Of a DNA stretch of 64,000 bases, positions 33,847-42,799 are shown in pieces. The notes beneath the pieces are model-generated. The model ran no database searches. It was given only the letters and a program-made list of their open reading frames with translations, and was not told the origin of the DNA. Location: NCBI RefSeq assembly GCF_006539185.1, contig NZ_BJMN01000037.1, positions 45,487 to 109,486 on the forward strand, written 5' to 3'. How positions within the stretch are numbered: position 1 is the first letter of the stretch; every line of letters begins with the position of its first letter. A program made the translations under genes and the position numbers. The DNA is from Streptomyces gardneri. Its GTDB lineage: Bacteria > Actinomycetota > Actinomycetes > Streptomycetales > Streptomycetaceae.

Positions 33847-34521
33847 TCAGGCGCCGCGGCCCGCGGGTGTTTCCGGGGCCATTTCCGGGGCCGCCGCCGG
33901 GGCCTTTCCCCGACTCTCCCCCGGGGCCGCCGCCGGCCAGGACCTCATCGCCCACTCCGCCACCGCCGCGAGATCCTCGCGCGTCGCCCCGTCGCGGGCC
34001 TGCTGGGACATGCCCTGGAGTACGGCGCCGCTGAAGCGGGCCAGTGCGCGGGCGTCGGTGCCGGGCGCCAGCTCCCCCGCCTCGACGTCCCGGCGGATCC
34101 GGGCCTCGAAGGAGGTCAGATTGGCCTCCCGGCGCGCCCGCAGGGCCTCCTCGACCTCGGGGGTCGAGCAGTTGACCGCGGCGGAGATCATCAGACAGCC
34201 GCGCGGATGGCCCGACTCCGTGAAGAGCTCCGCCGACTCCCGCAGGAGGCGCCCGATGGCGCCACGGGCCGTCGGCTCCTCGGTGAAGGCGCGGTCGCCG
34301 TACGACCCGTACGACCCGGCGTACGCCTCGACGACCTCCTCGAAGAGCGTCCGCTTGTCGCCGAAGGCCGAGTAGAGGCTGGGCGCGCTGATGCCCATGA
34401 CGCGGGTGAGATCGGCGACGGAGGTCGTCTCGTAGCCGTGCTCCCAGAAGGCCATCGTGGCCTGCTCCAGGGCCGTGAGCCGGTCGAAGGAGCGGGGGCG
34501 GCCGCGCTGTCTCGTCACCAT
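33847..34521 (-). CDS. TetR/AcrR family transcriptional regulator
   Basis: 224 residues. The helix-turn-helix is ATMAFWEHGYETTSVADLTRVMGISAPSLYSAFGDK, preceded by the basic QRGRPRSFD. The C-terminal domain resembles TetR_C_39/AcrR types, and the last ~25 residues are Ala/Pro/Glu-rich. ATG 34521 is used. It is divergent from an SDR gene, with a palindrome 12 bp from its start, so it likely represses itself and the SDR gene. Confidence 0.9.
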   Translation of the reverse strand: MVTRQRGRPRSFDRLTALEQATMAFWEHGYETTSVADLTRVMGISAPSLYSAFGDKRTLFEEVVEAYAGSYGSYGDRAFTEEPTARGAIGRLLRESAELFTESGHPRGCLMISAAVNCSTPEVEEALRARREANLTSFEARIRRDVEAGELAPGTDARALARFSGAVLQGMSQQARDGATREDLAAVAEWAMRSWPAAAPGESRGKAPAAAPEMAPETPAGRGA

Positions 34522-34534
34522 GGAGTGAATTCTA

Positions 34535-34546
34535 TAGCGCGCGCTA
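34535..34546. promoter_or_regulatory. Palindromic operator between tetR and the SDR gene
   Basis: TAGCGCGCGCTA is a perfect 12-bp palindrome. It sits between divergent genes, near TACGGT at 34559-34564, a plausible -10 box for the SDR gene. Confidence 0.65.
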
Positions 34547-34605
34547 GCAAAAGTGGGGTACGGTCTTTTCGTAACGACCACTACACAAACGAGGGGGGCG
34601 TCGCC

Positions 34606-35367
34606 ATGGGCGTGCTCGCAGGGAAGACGGCACTGGTCACGGGCGGCAGCCGCGGCATCGGACGCGGGATCGCCGAGCGGCTCGGCCGCGAGGGCGCGCG
34701 GGTCGCGGTGCACTACGGGAGCAACGAGACGGCGGCGAAGGAGACGGTCGCCGCGATCGAGGCGGCGGGCGGCGAGGCCTTCACGCTCGGCCAGGAGCTG
34801 GGCGTCCCGGGGGACGCGGCGGCCCTGTGGGAGGCGTTCGACACGGCCGTCGGCGGGGACGGCGGCCTGGACATCCTGGTGAACAACGCGGGGATCGCGG
34901 CGTCGAAGCCGTTCGCGACGCTCGGCGAGGAGGAGTACGACCGGGTCTTCGCCATCAACGCCAAGGCGCCGTTCTTCCTCGCGCAGCTGGGCGCCGAGCG
35001 ACTCCGGGACGGCGGCCGGATCATCAACGTCTCGACCGGGCTGACCAGGACGGCGGTCATGCCGGACCTGATCGCGTACTCGATGTCGAAGGCCGCGCTC
35101 GACGTCTTCACCCGGGACCTGTCCAAGGTCCTCGGGCCGCGGCGGATCACGGTCAACTCGGTGGCGCCGGGGATCGTGGACACGGACATCAACGCCGCCT
35201 GGCTGCGGGGCGACGAGCAGGCCTGGGCCGGGGCGGCGGCGCTGTCGGCGCTCGGCGGGGTCGGCACCCCGGCGGAGATAGCGGACGTGGTGGCCTTCCT
35301 TGCCTCCGAGGACGCGCGCTGGGTGACGGGCCACTGGATCGACGTCACGGGAGGCTCGCTGACCTGA
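34606..35367 (+). CDS. Short-chain dehydrogenase/reductase
   Basis: 253 residues of the classical SDR family: cofactor motif TGGSRGIGRGIA, NNAGIAA, active-site Ser region INVSTG, and catalytic YSMSK. The HYGSNE motif after beta2 suggests an NADP(H) preference. The C-terminus VTGHWIDVTGGSLT is standard. A G-rich ribosome binding site precedes ATG 34606. It is probably regulated by the divergent TetR protein. The substrate is unknown. Confidence 0.92.
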   Translation: MGVLAGKTALVTGGSRGIGRGIAERLGREGARVAVHYGSNETAAKETVAAIEAAGGEAFTLGQELGVPGDAAALWEAFDTAVGGDGGLDILVNNAGIAASKPFATLGEEEYDRVFAINAKAPFFLAQLGAERLRDGGRIINVSTGLTRTAVMPDLIAYSMSKAALDVFTRDLSKVLGPRRITVNSVAPGIVDTDINAAWLRGDEQAWAGAAALSALGGVGTPAEIADVVAFLASEDARWVTGHWIDVTGGSLT

Positions 35368-35494
35368 GCCGGCCCACGGGATCGGCGGGGTTCAAGTGGC
35401 TGGAGGGGCGGGGGCGGCAGACGATGGTGGCGGTGCCGTCCGCACCGCGGAACGGCATGAGGAGACGGCCCTCCCTCTGCTAGATTTGGCTTTG

Positions 35495-35510
35495 ATTGGT
35501 CTATACCACA
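35495..35510 (+). promoter_or_regulatory. DasR box (dre) upstream of nagB
   Basis: ATTGGTCTATACCACA fits the dre consensus around the core TGGTCTAnACCA. It lies 42 bases before the nagB start. DasR control of nagB is established in S. coelicolor. Confidence 0.85.
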
Positions 35511-35551
35511 TGGACCCTCCCCGGCCCCTCCACCAGATCGGCAGGCACAGC

Positions 35552-36337
35552 GTGGAAGTTGTCATCGTCAAGGACGCCAAGGCGGGCGGCGAGCTCATCG
35601 CGGACGGCATCGCCGGCCTCCTGCGCCGCAAGCCCGACGCGCTGCTCGGCGTTGCCACGGGTTCGACTCCGATCCCCATCTACGACGCCCTGACCGCCCA
35701 GGTCGCGGCCGGCTCCGTGGACGCCTCCCGGGCCCGGATCGCCCAGCTGGACGAGTACGTCGGACTGCCGGCCGGGCACCCCGAGTCGTACCGCTCCACC
35801 GTGCTCCGCCAGGTCGTCGAGCCGCTCGGGCTCTCCCAGGAGGCCTTCATGGGCCCCGACGGCTCCGCCGAGGACGTCCTGGCGGCGTGCGAGGCCTACG
35901 ACAAGGCGCTGGCCGAGGCCGGCGGTGTGGACCTGCAGATCCTGGGCATCGGCACCGACGGGCACATCGGCTTCAACGAGCCGTGCTCCTCGCTCGCCTC
36001 GCGCACCCGGATCAAGACGCTCACCGAGCAGACCCGCGTGGACAACGCCCGCTTCTTCGACAACGACATCGAGCAGGTGCCCCACCACGTCATCACCCAG
36101 GGCATCGGCACCATCCTGGAGGCCCGTCACCTGGTGCTGCTCGCCACCGGCGAGGGCAAGGCCGAGGCCGTGGCGCAGACCGTCGAGGGCCCGGTCGCCG
36201 CGCTCGTACCGGCCTCCGCGCTCCAGCTGCACCCGCACGCCACGATCGTCGTGGACGAGGCGGCGGCCTCCAAGCTGAAGCTCGCGGACTACTTCCGCCA
36301 CACCTTCGCGAACAAGCCCGCCTGGCAGGGCATCTGA
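35552..36337 (+). CDS. nagB: Glucosamine-6-phosphate deaminase
   Basis: 261 residues. It converts glucosamine-6-phosphate to fructose-6-phosphate and ammonia. Key regions are GVATGSTPIPIYDAL, LDEYVGL (catalytic Asp), GIGTDGHIGFNEP (catalytic His) and the C-terminal HATIVVDEAAAS. The start is GTG 35552; an upstream frame extension has no codon support. A DasR box lies just upstream. It is convergent with dasD and separated from it by an 18-bp-stem terminator. Confidence 0.96.
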   Translation: MEVVIVKDAKAGGELIADGIAGLLRRKPDALLGVATGSTPIPIYDALTAQVAAGSVDASRARIAQLDEYVGLPAGHPESYRSTVLRQVVEPLGLSQEAFMGPDGSAEDVLAACEAYDKALAEAGGVDLQILGIGTDGHIGFNEPCSSLASRTRIKTLTEQTRVDNARFFDNDIEQVPHHVITQGIGTILEARHLVLLATGEGKAEAVAQTVEGPVAALVPASALQLHPHATIVVDEAAASKLKLADYFRHTFANKPAWQGI

Positions 36338-36361
36338 GTCCGGCCCCGCCAGGGGAACGCC

Positions 36362-36400
36362 GAAGGGGCCCGGCACCTGATCCAGGTGCCGGGCCCCTTC
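36362..36400. terminator. Bidirectional terminator between nagB and dasD
   Basis: A perfect 18-bp stem (36362-36379 with 36383-36400) with an ATC loop, between convergent genes. Confidence 0.9.
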
Positions 36401-36431
36401 GCGTACGGGCTTACGGGCGTACGGGCGGCGC

Positions 36432-37955
36432 TCAGGCGCCGGTGCCGACCACGGCCTCGGCGGCCGCGCGGCCGCAGACGCGGGCCGCGCCGTGCGTGGC
36501 GATGTGCAGGGCCCCACGGGGCTCCGCCTCGTTGAGGCCCATCTCGACCACGACGGTGTCGGGACGGGCCGCGAGCAGGCCGTCCAGGGCGTCGGTCATC
36601 CACGGGTGGCGGTGGGCGTCACGGACGACCGCGACGATCCGGCGCTCCCCCGCGGCGGCGAGGATCGCGTCCACGGAGGCCTCGGCGTACGAGCCGGTCT
36701 CCGTGCCGGGCAGCAGGCGCTCCAGCTCCGCCGCGATGCCCCAGGGCGTCTCGTCACCGACCGCGAAGTTGGCGACCGGGGTGAAGGAGGCCACGTAGGG
36801 AGCGCTGCTCACCGGGGTGTACGGCTGCTCCCCGCGGGTCACCTTCAGGGCCCTGCGGGCCGCGACGAGTCCGATGTCGGCGCCGGGCGCGGTCCCCTCC
36901 TGCACTGCCGCGCCCGACACCGACTCAGCCCCCCTCGCCCGGTGCGACTGGGTCCAGGCCGCCAGGGCGCGCACGCGCGCCGCGGCGTCGGCCAGCCGCT
37001 CCTCGGGCAGTTCACCGGTCCGTACCGCGTCGACCAGCGCGTCGCGCAGTCGCAGTACGGTGTCCTCGTCGCACAGCCCGCCGCCGACGCAGATGGCGTC
37101 GGCGCCCGCGGCGATCGCGAGGACGGATCCGCGCTCGATGCCGTACGTCGCCGCGACGGCCTGCATCTCCATGCCGTCGGTGACGATCAGCCCCTCGAAG
37201 CCCAGCTCCTGGCGCAGCAGACCGGTGAGGATCTGCGGGCTCAGGGTGGCCGGACGGTGCGGGTCGAGCGCGGAGAGAAGAATATGCGCGCTCATGACCG
37301 CTTTGGTACCCGCGGCGATGGCGGCGCGGAAAGGTACCAGCTCACGGGCGTGCAGTGTGGCGAGGTCCACATCGATCCGGGGCAGCGCGTCGTGCGAGTC
37401 GACGTTGGTGTCGCCGTGTCCCGGGAAGTGCTTCGTGCAGGCCGCGACCCCGACGCCCTGGAGGCCGTCGACGTACGCCACGGTGTGCCGGGCGACCAGG
37501 TCCGGGTCCGGCCCGAAGGACCGGACGCCGATGACCGGGTTCTCGGCGTTGGAGTTGACGTCCGCCGAGGGCGCCCAGTTGAGGTCGACGCCGCACTGCG
37601 CGAGGCGGCGGCCGAGCTCGCGGGCGACGGCCCGGGTGAGCTCGACGTCGTCGACGCTGCCCAGCGCGTAGCTGCCGGGGAAGGACGAGCCCTGCTTGAC
37701 CTCGAGGCGGGTGACGTCCCCGCCCTCCTCGTCGATGGCGACGAGGACGTCGTCCCGCTCGGCGCGCAGCTGCGCGGTGAGCGCGGCGAGCTGTTCGGGG
37801 CTGACGATGTTCCGGCCGAAGAGGCCGACCGAGGACAGGCCCTCGCCGATGTGGCGACGCAGCCAGTCGGGGGCGGTGGTGCCGACGAAGCCGGGCTGGA
37901 GCACCGTGAGCGCGTCACGGGTCAGGGTGTCCGAGCCGTGTACGAGAGTCGTCAT
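36432..37955 (-). CDS. dasD: GH3 beta-N-acetylglucosaminidase (DasD)
   Basis: 507 residues of glycoside hydrolase family 3. The NagZ-type catalytic loop KHFPGHGDTNVDSH carries the His-Asp dyad; the nucleophile Asp is in IVTDGMEMQAV. There is no signal peptide, so it is cytoplasmic. The C-terminal ~170 residues are a second alpha/beta domain absent from short NagZ enzymes. It starts eight bases upstream of where dasC stops, as the last gene of dasABCD. Expected role: hydrolysis of imported chitobiose to GlcNAc. Confidence 0.93.
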   Translation of the reverse strand: MTTLVHGSDTLTRDALTVLQPGFVGTTAPDWLRRHIGEGLSSVGLFGRNIVSPEQLAALTAQLRAERDDVLVAIDEEGGDVTRLEVKQGSSFPGSYALGSVDDVELTRAVARELGRRLAQCGVDLNWAPSADVNSNAENPVIGVRSFGPDPDLVARHTVAYVDGLQGVGVAACTKHFPGHGDTNVDSHDALPRIDVDLATLHARELVPFRAAIAAGTKAVMSAHILLSALDPHRPATLSPQILTGLLRQELGFEGLIVTDGMEMQAVAATYGIERGSVLAIAAGADAICVGGGLCDEDTVLRLRDALVDAVRTGELPEERLADAAARVRALAAWTQSHRARGAESVSGAAVQEGTAPGADIGLVAARRALKVTRGEQPYTPVSSAPYVASFTPVANFAVGDETPWGIAAELERLLPGTETGSYAEASVDAILAAAGERRIVAVVRDAHRHPWMTDALDGLLAARPDTVVVEMGLNEAEPRGALHIATHGAARVCGRAAAEAVVGTGA

Positions 37956-37963
37956 GGGAGCCG

Positions 37964-38830
37964 TTATCCCTTCACCGCGCCGGCGGTCATGCCGCCGACG
38001 GCCTTGCGCTGGAGGAAGAGGAACACGATGAGCACGGGGAGAGCGAAGAGCGTGGAGGCGGCCATGGTGGCGCCCCAGTCACTGCCGAACGCGGTCTGGA
38101 ACTCGGTGAGCCAGCGCGTCAGGGTCTGCGACTCCTTGTCCTTGTTCAGCATCAGGACCATGGCGAACTCGTTCCAGGCGGTGATGAAGCCGAAGAGCGA
38201 GGTCGACATGAGGCCGGGAGCGAGGAGCGGGAAGATCACCTTGCGGAAGGCCTGACCGCGGGTGCAGCCGTCGATCTGCGCGGCCTCCTCCAGCTCGACC
38301 GGGACGGCGGCGATGAAGCCGCGCAGGGTCCAGATGGTGAAGGGGAGGACCATCACGAAGTAGATCAGCGTGAGCATCGGGATGCTGTTCAGCATGTCGT
38401 TCTCACGGGAGATCATGTACATCGCGATGACCATGACCTCCCAGGGGGCCATCTGCGCCAGCATCACGATCAGGACGATGCCCTTGCGTCCCTTGAACTT
38501 CATGCGGGCGATCGCGAAGCTCGCGGCCAGGGCCACGAGGAGCGCGAGCAGCACGGCGCCGAGGGTGACGAGGAGGCTGTTCTGGACGTACGTCCAGAAC
38601 AGGTCGACACCGGTCGCGGTCGTGTAGTTCTCGAACGTCGGCGTGAAGACGAAGACGGGGTCCTTCGTCATGATCTCGTGCTGCGGCTTCAGCGAGGACG
38701 AGAACATCCAGTAGACGGGGAAGACGAACACCACGGCGAGGACGAGGGCGGTGAGGTTCTTGGCGATGACGCCGACCGTCAGCGGCTTCCTGGTGCGCAG
38801 CTTCTGCGGAGTCTCAGTGGTGGTGCTCAC
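37964..38830 (-). CDS. dasC: N,N'-diacetylchitobiose ABC transporter permease
   Basis: 288 residues of the MalG-type permease family with six membrane segments. The EAA loop is EEAAQIDGCTRGQAFRKVIFPLLAPG. Its ATG overlaps the dasB stop by four bases. With DasA and DasB it forms the chitobiose importer; the ATPase MsiK is encoded elsewhere. The product stays in the cytoplasmic membrane. Confidence 0.94.
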   Translation of the reverse strand: MSTTTETPQKLRTRKPLTVGVIAKNLTALVLAVVFVFPVYWMFSSSLKPQHEIMTKDPVFVFTPTFENYTTATGVDLFWTYVQNSLLVTLGAVLLALLVALAASFAIARMKFKGRKGIVLIVMLAQMAPWEVMVIAMYMISRENDMLNSIPMLTLIYFVMVLPFTIWTLRGFIAAVPVELEEAAQIDGCTRGQAFRKVIFPLLAPGLMSTSLFGFITAWNEFAMVLMLNKDKESQTLTRWLTEFQTAFGSDWGATMAASTLFALPVLIVFLFLQRKAVGGMTAGAVKG

Positions 38831-39849
38831 AGCTCCTCCTCCTGCTTCAGGATCAGGCGGAAGTAGAAGGACATGACCGCGATGAGCATCACGATCGTCA
38901 GGACGGAGATGGCGGCGGCGACACCGTAGTGGAACTGGCCGACACCCTCGATGTAGGCGAAGACGGGGAGCGTCTCGGAGCCTCGGTCGGGACCGCCCTG
39001 GTTCATGGCGTAGACCTGGGCGAACGCCTTGAAGATCCAGATGATCTCCAGGAACGTCGTGATCATGAAGAAGGACTTGAGGTTCGGGAAGACCACGGAC
39101 CAGAAGGTCCGCCAGCCGCTCGCGCCGTCCATCTTGGCGGCCTCGTACAGCTCCGTCCCGACCGTGGTCAGGGCGGCGTACATGTTGAGGGCGACGAAGG
39201 GGACGGAGCCCCAGACGAGCAGGATCAGGATGATGACGAGGGTGGAGAAGCCCGTCTCGAACCAGTTGTGCTGCTCGTAGCCCGAGAAGCCGAGCGTGCG
39301 CATGACCCAGTTGACGACACCGAACTGCTCGTCGAAGAGCCAGCGGAAGACGGTGACGGAGGCGATGATCGGCATGGCCCAGGCGAGCATGAGGGCCAGC
39401 GAGAGGACCAGTCGCATCTTCTTGCCGAGGCGGTTCAGCAGCAGACCGACGCCCGTGCCGATGGCCATGATCAGGGCGACGTTGACGGCGGTGAAGACCA
39501 CGCTTCGGACGACGACCGTCCAGAACTGCGAGTCGCTCAGCAGGTCCGTGTAGTTGTCGAAGCCGATCCAGATCGTCTCGCGGGTGATGAACTCTTTCCG
39601 GTTGAGCTGCTGGAAGGAGAGCATCACATTGCGGATCAGCGGGTAGAGCAGGAGCACCGCCATGGACAGCAGGGCCGGCGCGACGAGCAGATAGGGCAGC
39701 AGCCCACTCGGCAGCGAGCGTCTGCCGCGCGAGGGCTGAAGGACTTCCTTCGAGCCGGAAGGGGATGGCGGAGTCTGAGACTTCCCTGCCGCCCTCCCGG
39801 GCGCGTCCTGAGGAGCGGCGCTGGCCGTCCCCTGGGAGTCCACGGTCAT
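38827..39849 (-). CDS. dasB: N,N'-diacetylchitobiose ABC transporter permease
   Basis: 340 residues of the MalF-type permease family. A ~45-residue Ser/Pro/Gly-rich cytoplasmic N-terminus precedes six membrane segments. The EAA loop reads EAAKMDGASGWRTFWSVVFPN. ATG 39849 lies 158 bp downstream of dasA, with a hairpin and short tandem repeats between. Co-translated with dasC. Confidence 0.94.
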   Translation of the reverse strand: MTVDSQGTASAAPQDAPGRAAGKSQTPPSPSGSKEVLQPSRGRRSLPSGLLPYLLVAPALLSMAVLLLYPLIRNVMLSFQQLNRKEFITRETIWIGFDNYTDLLSDSQFWTVVVRSVVFTAVNVALIMAIGTGVGLLLNRLGKKMRLVLSLALMLAWAMPIIASVTVFRWLFDEQFGVVNWVMRTLGFSGYEQHNWFETGFSTLVIILILLVWGSVPFVALNMYAALTTVGTELYEAAKMDGASGWRTFWSVVFPNLKSFFMITTFLEIIWIFKAFAQVYAMNQGGPDRGSETLPVFAYIEGVGQFHYGVAAAISVLTIVMLIAVMSFYFRLILKQEEEL

Positions 39850-39916
39850 GGTCTTATTCCTCGCGGTTCTGGGGCTCCCGCGCCCACCGGGGCACGGCCC
39901 GGGGGAGCGGGCCGCT

Positions 39917-39958
39917 GGTCACTGCATGCGATGCGTCACTGCAAAGCGTCACTGCAAG
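39917..39958. repeat. 13-bp tandem repeats between dasA and dasB
   Basis: The element (GC)GTCACTGCAA occurs three times in a row, starting near 39918, 39933 and 39946 with small changes. It lies immediately upstream (plus-strand sense) of the dasA terminator-like hairpin. Confidence 0.65.
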
Positions 39959-39962
39959 CGCC

Positions 39963-39997
39963 GGTGGTGCGGCCGGTGCGACACCGGCCGCACCACC
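39963..39997 (-). terminator. Hairpin downstream of dasA
   Basis: A perfect 16-bp stem (39963-39978 with 39982-39997) with loop CGA lies 11 bases after the dasA stop and before dasB. It probably attenuates read-through so that the binding protein is made in excess of the permeases. Confidence 0.8.
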
Positions 39998-40007
39998 TGG
40001 CTACGGA

Positions 40008-41306
40008 TTACTGCTGGTTGATGCGCTCGTTGATGACCTTGTCGGCCGCCTCGCCGGCCGCCTTGGCGTCCCCGCCCTTCAGGACCTTCGTCATGAAGTC
40101 CTTGATCGGGTTCGGCGCGGTCTCGACGTTCGCCCAGCCCGGCGTCACCGGGGTGACCTTGCCGGACGCGGACGACACGGCCATCGACTCGGCGAAGGAA
40201 CCGGCGGCCGGCTTGAACTGCGCGCCGTCCTGGTTCGGGAGCAGCGCACCCTCGGTGGCCTTCGCGTACGTGGTCATGTGCTCCTTGCCGGCGGCGAGGG
40301 CCAGCCACTCCTTCGCGAGCTCCTTGTTCTGGGAGCGCTCGGAGATGGCGAGGTTCGAGCCGCCGAGGAAGACGGAGCCCGGCTTGTCAGCGGTCTTGCC
40401 CGGGATCGGGAAGTAGCCGAAGTCGGCCGTCTTGCCGGCCTTCTTCATGGCGTCGATCGCGCCGCCGGCCTCCCAGCCGAGGCCGATCCAGGACGCCACG
40501 CCGCCCTTGGGGACGACGTCGGTGGACTGCTGCGGGGTCGCCTCGTCCTTGTCCTTCGGAGCGGTGGAGTAGGACGCCAGCTCCTTGTAGAAGTTCACGG
40601 CGCTGACGGCCTCGGGGGAGGACAGGTTGCCCTTCCACTTGTCGCCGTCCTTGACCGCGAGGTCGCTGCCCTCGTCCCAGATGAGGCCGGCGAGCACGTA
40701 CCAGGACTGACCCGGCAGGTAGATCGCCTGCGACTTCGGGTCGGCGGCCTTGAGCTTCTTCAGACCGTCGATCCACTCGGCGCGGGTCTTCGGCGGGGTG
40801 ACGCCGGCCTTCTTGTAGGCGGCCTTGTCGTAGATGACGACGCGGCTGGCGGCGTACCACGGAGCGGAGTAGAGCTTGCCGTCCAGCTCGTTGGAGGCGA
40901 CCATGCCCTTGTTCCAGGCGTCGTAGCCGAGCTTGGCCTTGTCACCCGTCAGGTCGGCGAGACCGCCGGTGACCGCGTAACCGGCGGTCTGGGTGTTGCC
41001 GAGCTCCAGGACGTCCGGCGGGGTGTCCTCGGAGAGGGCGGTGGTGACCTTCTCCTGGATGCCGTTCCAGACCTGCTTCTCGACCTTGACCTTGACACCC
41101 GGGTGCTTGGCCTCGAACGCCTTGTTCACCTCGGCCATCCACGCGTCCGGAGCGGACCCGTCCATGACCCAGACCGTCAGGGACTTGTCGCCCCCGGCCG
41201 ACGGCTTGCCGGCGTTGTTCTCCTTCTTGTCGCTGTCCGAACCACATGCAGCGATAGAGACCATCATGCCCGCGACGCCGATCGCCGCGATGAGCTTGCG
41301 CTTCAC
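40008..41306 (-). CDS. dasA: N,N'-diacetylchitobiose-binding lipoprotein
   Basis: 432 residues, an SBP_bac_1 sugar-binding protein. The lipobox VSIAAC places the lipidated Cys at residue 21, followed by a Ser/Asp/Lys linker. Typical regions are LTVWVMDGSAPDAWM at the start of the domain and PWYAASRVVIYDK. The start is GTG 41306 with GAGGG upstream. Position opposite dasR with DasR boxes between identifies it as DasA, which binds chitobiose outside the membrane and delivers it to DasBC. Confidence 0.95.
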   Translation of the reverse strand: MKRKLIAAIGVAGMMVSIAACGSDSDKKENNAGKPSAGGDKSLTVWVMDGSAPDAWMAEVNKAFEAKHPGVKVKVEKQVWNGIQEKVTTALSEDTPPDVLELGNTQTAGYAVTGGLADLTGDKAKLGYDAWNKGMVASNELDGKLYSAPWYAASRVVIYDKAAYKKAGVTPPKTRAEWIDGLKKLKAADPKSQAIYLPGQSWYVLAGLIWDEGSDLAVKDGDKWKGNLSSPEAVSAVNFYKELASYSTAPKDKDEATPQQSTDVVPKGGVASWIGLGWEAGGAIDAMKKAGKTADFGYFPIPGKTADKPGSVFLGGSNLAISERSQNKELAKEWLALAAGKEHMTTYAKATEGALLPNQDGAQFKPAAGSFAESMAVSSASGKVTPVTPGWANVETAPNPIKDFMTKVLKGGDAKAAGEAADKVINERINQQ

Positions 41307-41394
41307 GCCACCCTCCTCAGGGATGCCTGCAACCCCTGCCCACCGCGCGAAGACATACGTCAGGTAGTGCTCGTGGGGCTGGGACCTGGTCTTT

Positions 41395-41410
41395 AATGGT
41401 TTAGACCAGT
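41395..41410. promoter_or_regulatory. DasR box (dre) 1 between dasA and dasR
   Basis: AATGGTTTAGACCAGT (its complement ACTGGTCTAAACCATT) matches dre at 13 of 16 bases. A half-site, CTGGTCT at 41386-41392, lies next to it. Confidence 0.88.
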
Positions 41411-41418
41411 ACCCGGAG

Positions 41419-41434
41419 CTTGGCCTAGACCTTT
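41419..41434. promoter_or_regulatory. DasR box (dre) 2 between dasA and dasR
   Basis: CTTGGCCTAGACCTTT resembles dre with a conserved CTAGACC core. Two dre sites upstream of dasA are known in S. coelicolor, which supports this call. Confidence 0.7.
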
Positions 41435-41555
41435 AGGGGTGTCAAGGGTGTATAAGAAGGGCAGTCGCGTCCGTTATCGGACCGACACCTGAGGTAGGGC
41501 GACGACCCGTGACCGGTCCGTGCCACCATGTGAGCCGCTACAGACGGAGGAGCCG

Positions 41556-42356
41556 GTGACGGCAGCAGCACAGGAGTCGGGAAGGCAGGCCATGGCCAGG
41601 GACGCGGGCAGCACGGAACCGGAGAGCGGGGTCGCCACCCGCACCGCTCGCGTGCCCAAGTACTACCGACTGAAGCGGCACTTGCTCGACATGACGGAGA
41701 CCCTGCCGCCCGGCACACCGGTCCCGCCGGAGCGGACGCTCGCCGCCGAGTTCGACACCTCGCGCACCACCGTGCGCCAGGCGCTCCAGGAGCTGGTCGT
41801 CGAGGGCCGCCTCGAGCGCATCCAGGGCAAGGGCACCTTCGTGGCGAAGCCCAAGGTCTCGCAGGCCCTGCAGCTCACCTCGTACACGGAGGACATGCGC
41901 GCGCAGGGCCTGGAGCCCACCTCGCAGCTCCTCGACATCGGGTACGTCACCGCCGACGACACGCTCGCCGGACTGCTCGACATCTCGGCCGGCGGCCGCG
42001 TCCTGCGGATCGAGCGGCTGCGCCTGGCGAGCGGCGAGCCGATGGCGATCGAGACCACCCACCTTTCGGCCAAGCGCTTCCCCGCGCTGCGCCGCTCGCT
42101 GGTGAAGTACACCTCGCTGTACACGGCCCTGGCCGAGGTCTACGACGTCCGTCTCGCCGAGGCCGAGGAGACCATCGAGACCTCCCTCGCCACCCCGCGC
42201 GAGGCCGGTCTGCTCGGTACGGACGTGGGCCTGCCGATGCTGATGCTTTCCCGCCACTCCCTGGACGCCCAGGGCGAGCCGGTCGAGTGGGTGCGCTCCG
42301 TCTACCGCGGCGACCGCTACAAGTTCGTGGCGCGCCTCAAGCGGCCCACCGACTGA
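41556..42356 (+). CDS. dasR: GntR/HutC family master regulator DasR
   Basis: 266 residues. After a ~30-residue variable N-terminus comes the GntR winged helix (RVPKYYRLKRHLLDM, PPERTLAAEFDTSRTTVRQAL, RLERIQGKGTFVA). The UTRA domain (residues ~110-255) binds glucosamine-6-phosphate and related effectors. GTG 41556 has GGAGG five bases upstream; ATG 41592 is an internal alternative. It represses das, nag and chitinase genes and links GlcNAc to development. Divergent from dasA; a T-tract terminator follows. Confidence 0.96.
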   Translation: MTAAAQESGRQAMARDAGSTEPESGVATRTARVPKYYRLKRHLLDMTETLPPGTPVPPERTLAAEFDTSRTTVRQALQELVVEGRLERIQGKGTFVAKPKVSQALQLTSYTEDMRAQGLEPTSQLLDIGYVTADDTLAGLLDISAGGRVLRIERLRLASGEPMAIETTHLSAKRFPALRRSLVKYTSLYTALAEVYDVRLAEAEETIETSLATPREAGLLGTDVGLPMLMLSRHSLDAQGEPVEWVRSVYRGDRYKFVARLKRPTD

Positions 42357-42374
42357 CCGGATCCACACGTCCGA

Positions 42375-42414
42375 CGAGGGGGGTTGCCGAAGTCCCGGCG
42401 GCCCTCCTCGTTTT
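42375..42414 (+). terminator. Rho-independent terminator after dasR
   Basis: A 15-bp stem with three G-T pairs (42375-42389 with 42396-42410) followed by TTTT. Confidence 0.85.
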
Positions 42415-42526
42415 CGCGTTCCCGGAGGAATCACTTCCGTTATGCGGACAGGGGTTCCATGGAGCGTGACCGTCCCCTAGATTTCCCCAGCATTACCGAG
42501 GTGATCAGCGAGGGGACGGAATCGCC

Positions 42527-42799
42527 ATGTCAGAGGCGGCAGAAGCACCGGAAACGGCACAAGGGAAACAACCGACCATCACCCCGCTGCGGGTGGTGAT
42601 CGCGCTCTGTCTGTTCGCGCCGTTCGTGGCGATGCTCTGGGTGAGCTCCTACGCGAAGACCGAACCGCTCTTCGCGGGCATCCCGTTCTTCTACTGGTAC
42701 CAGATGCTCTGGGTGCTGATCTCCACCGCTCTGACCATGATCGCGTACAAGCTGTGGCAGCTGGACCAGCGTGCCCGCAAGGGAGGTGACGCGCGATGA
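42527..42799 (+). CDS. DUF3311 domain membrane protein, symporter partner
   Basis: 90 residues with two membrane helices (about 23-42 and 57-77) and the DUF3311 signature around FAGIPFFYWYQMLWVLIS. These small proteins are encoded directly before monocarboxylate/solute:sodium symporters and may be accessory subunits. The stop overlaps the symporter start (ATGA). A GAGGGGA site precedes ATG 42527. Confidence 0.9.
   Translation: MSEAAEAPETAQGKQPTITPLRVVIALCLFAPFVAMLWVSSYAKTEPLFAGIPFFYWYQMLWVLISTALTMIAYKLWQLDQRARKGGDAR

Noticed and set aside
33687..34034. Short ORF just after the orphan DasR box
   Set aside because: It opens with ATG next to the dre site, but after ~40 codons it becomes a Pro/Gly/Arg shadow frame antisense to tetR, and the hairpin at 33704-33728 lies inside it.
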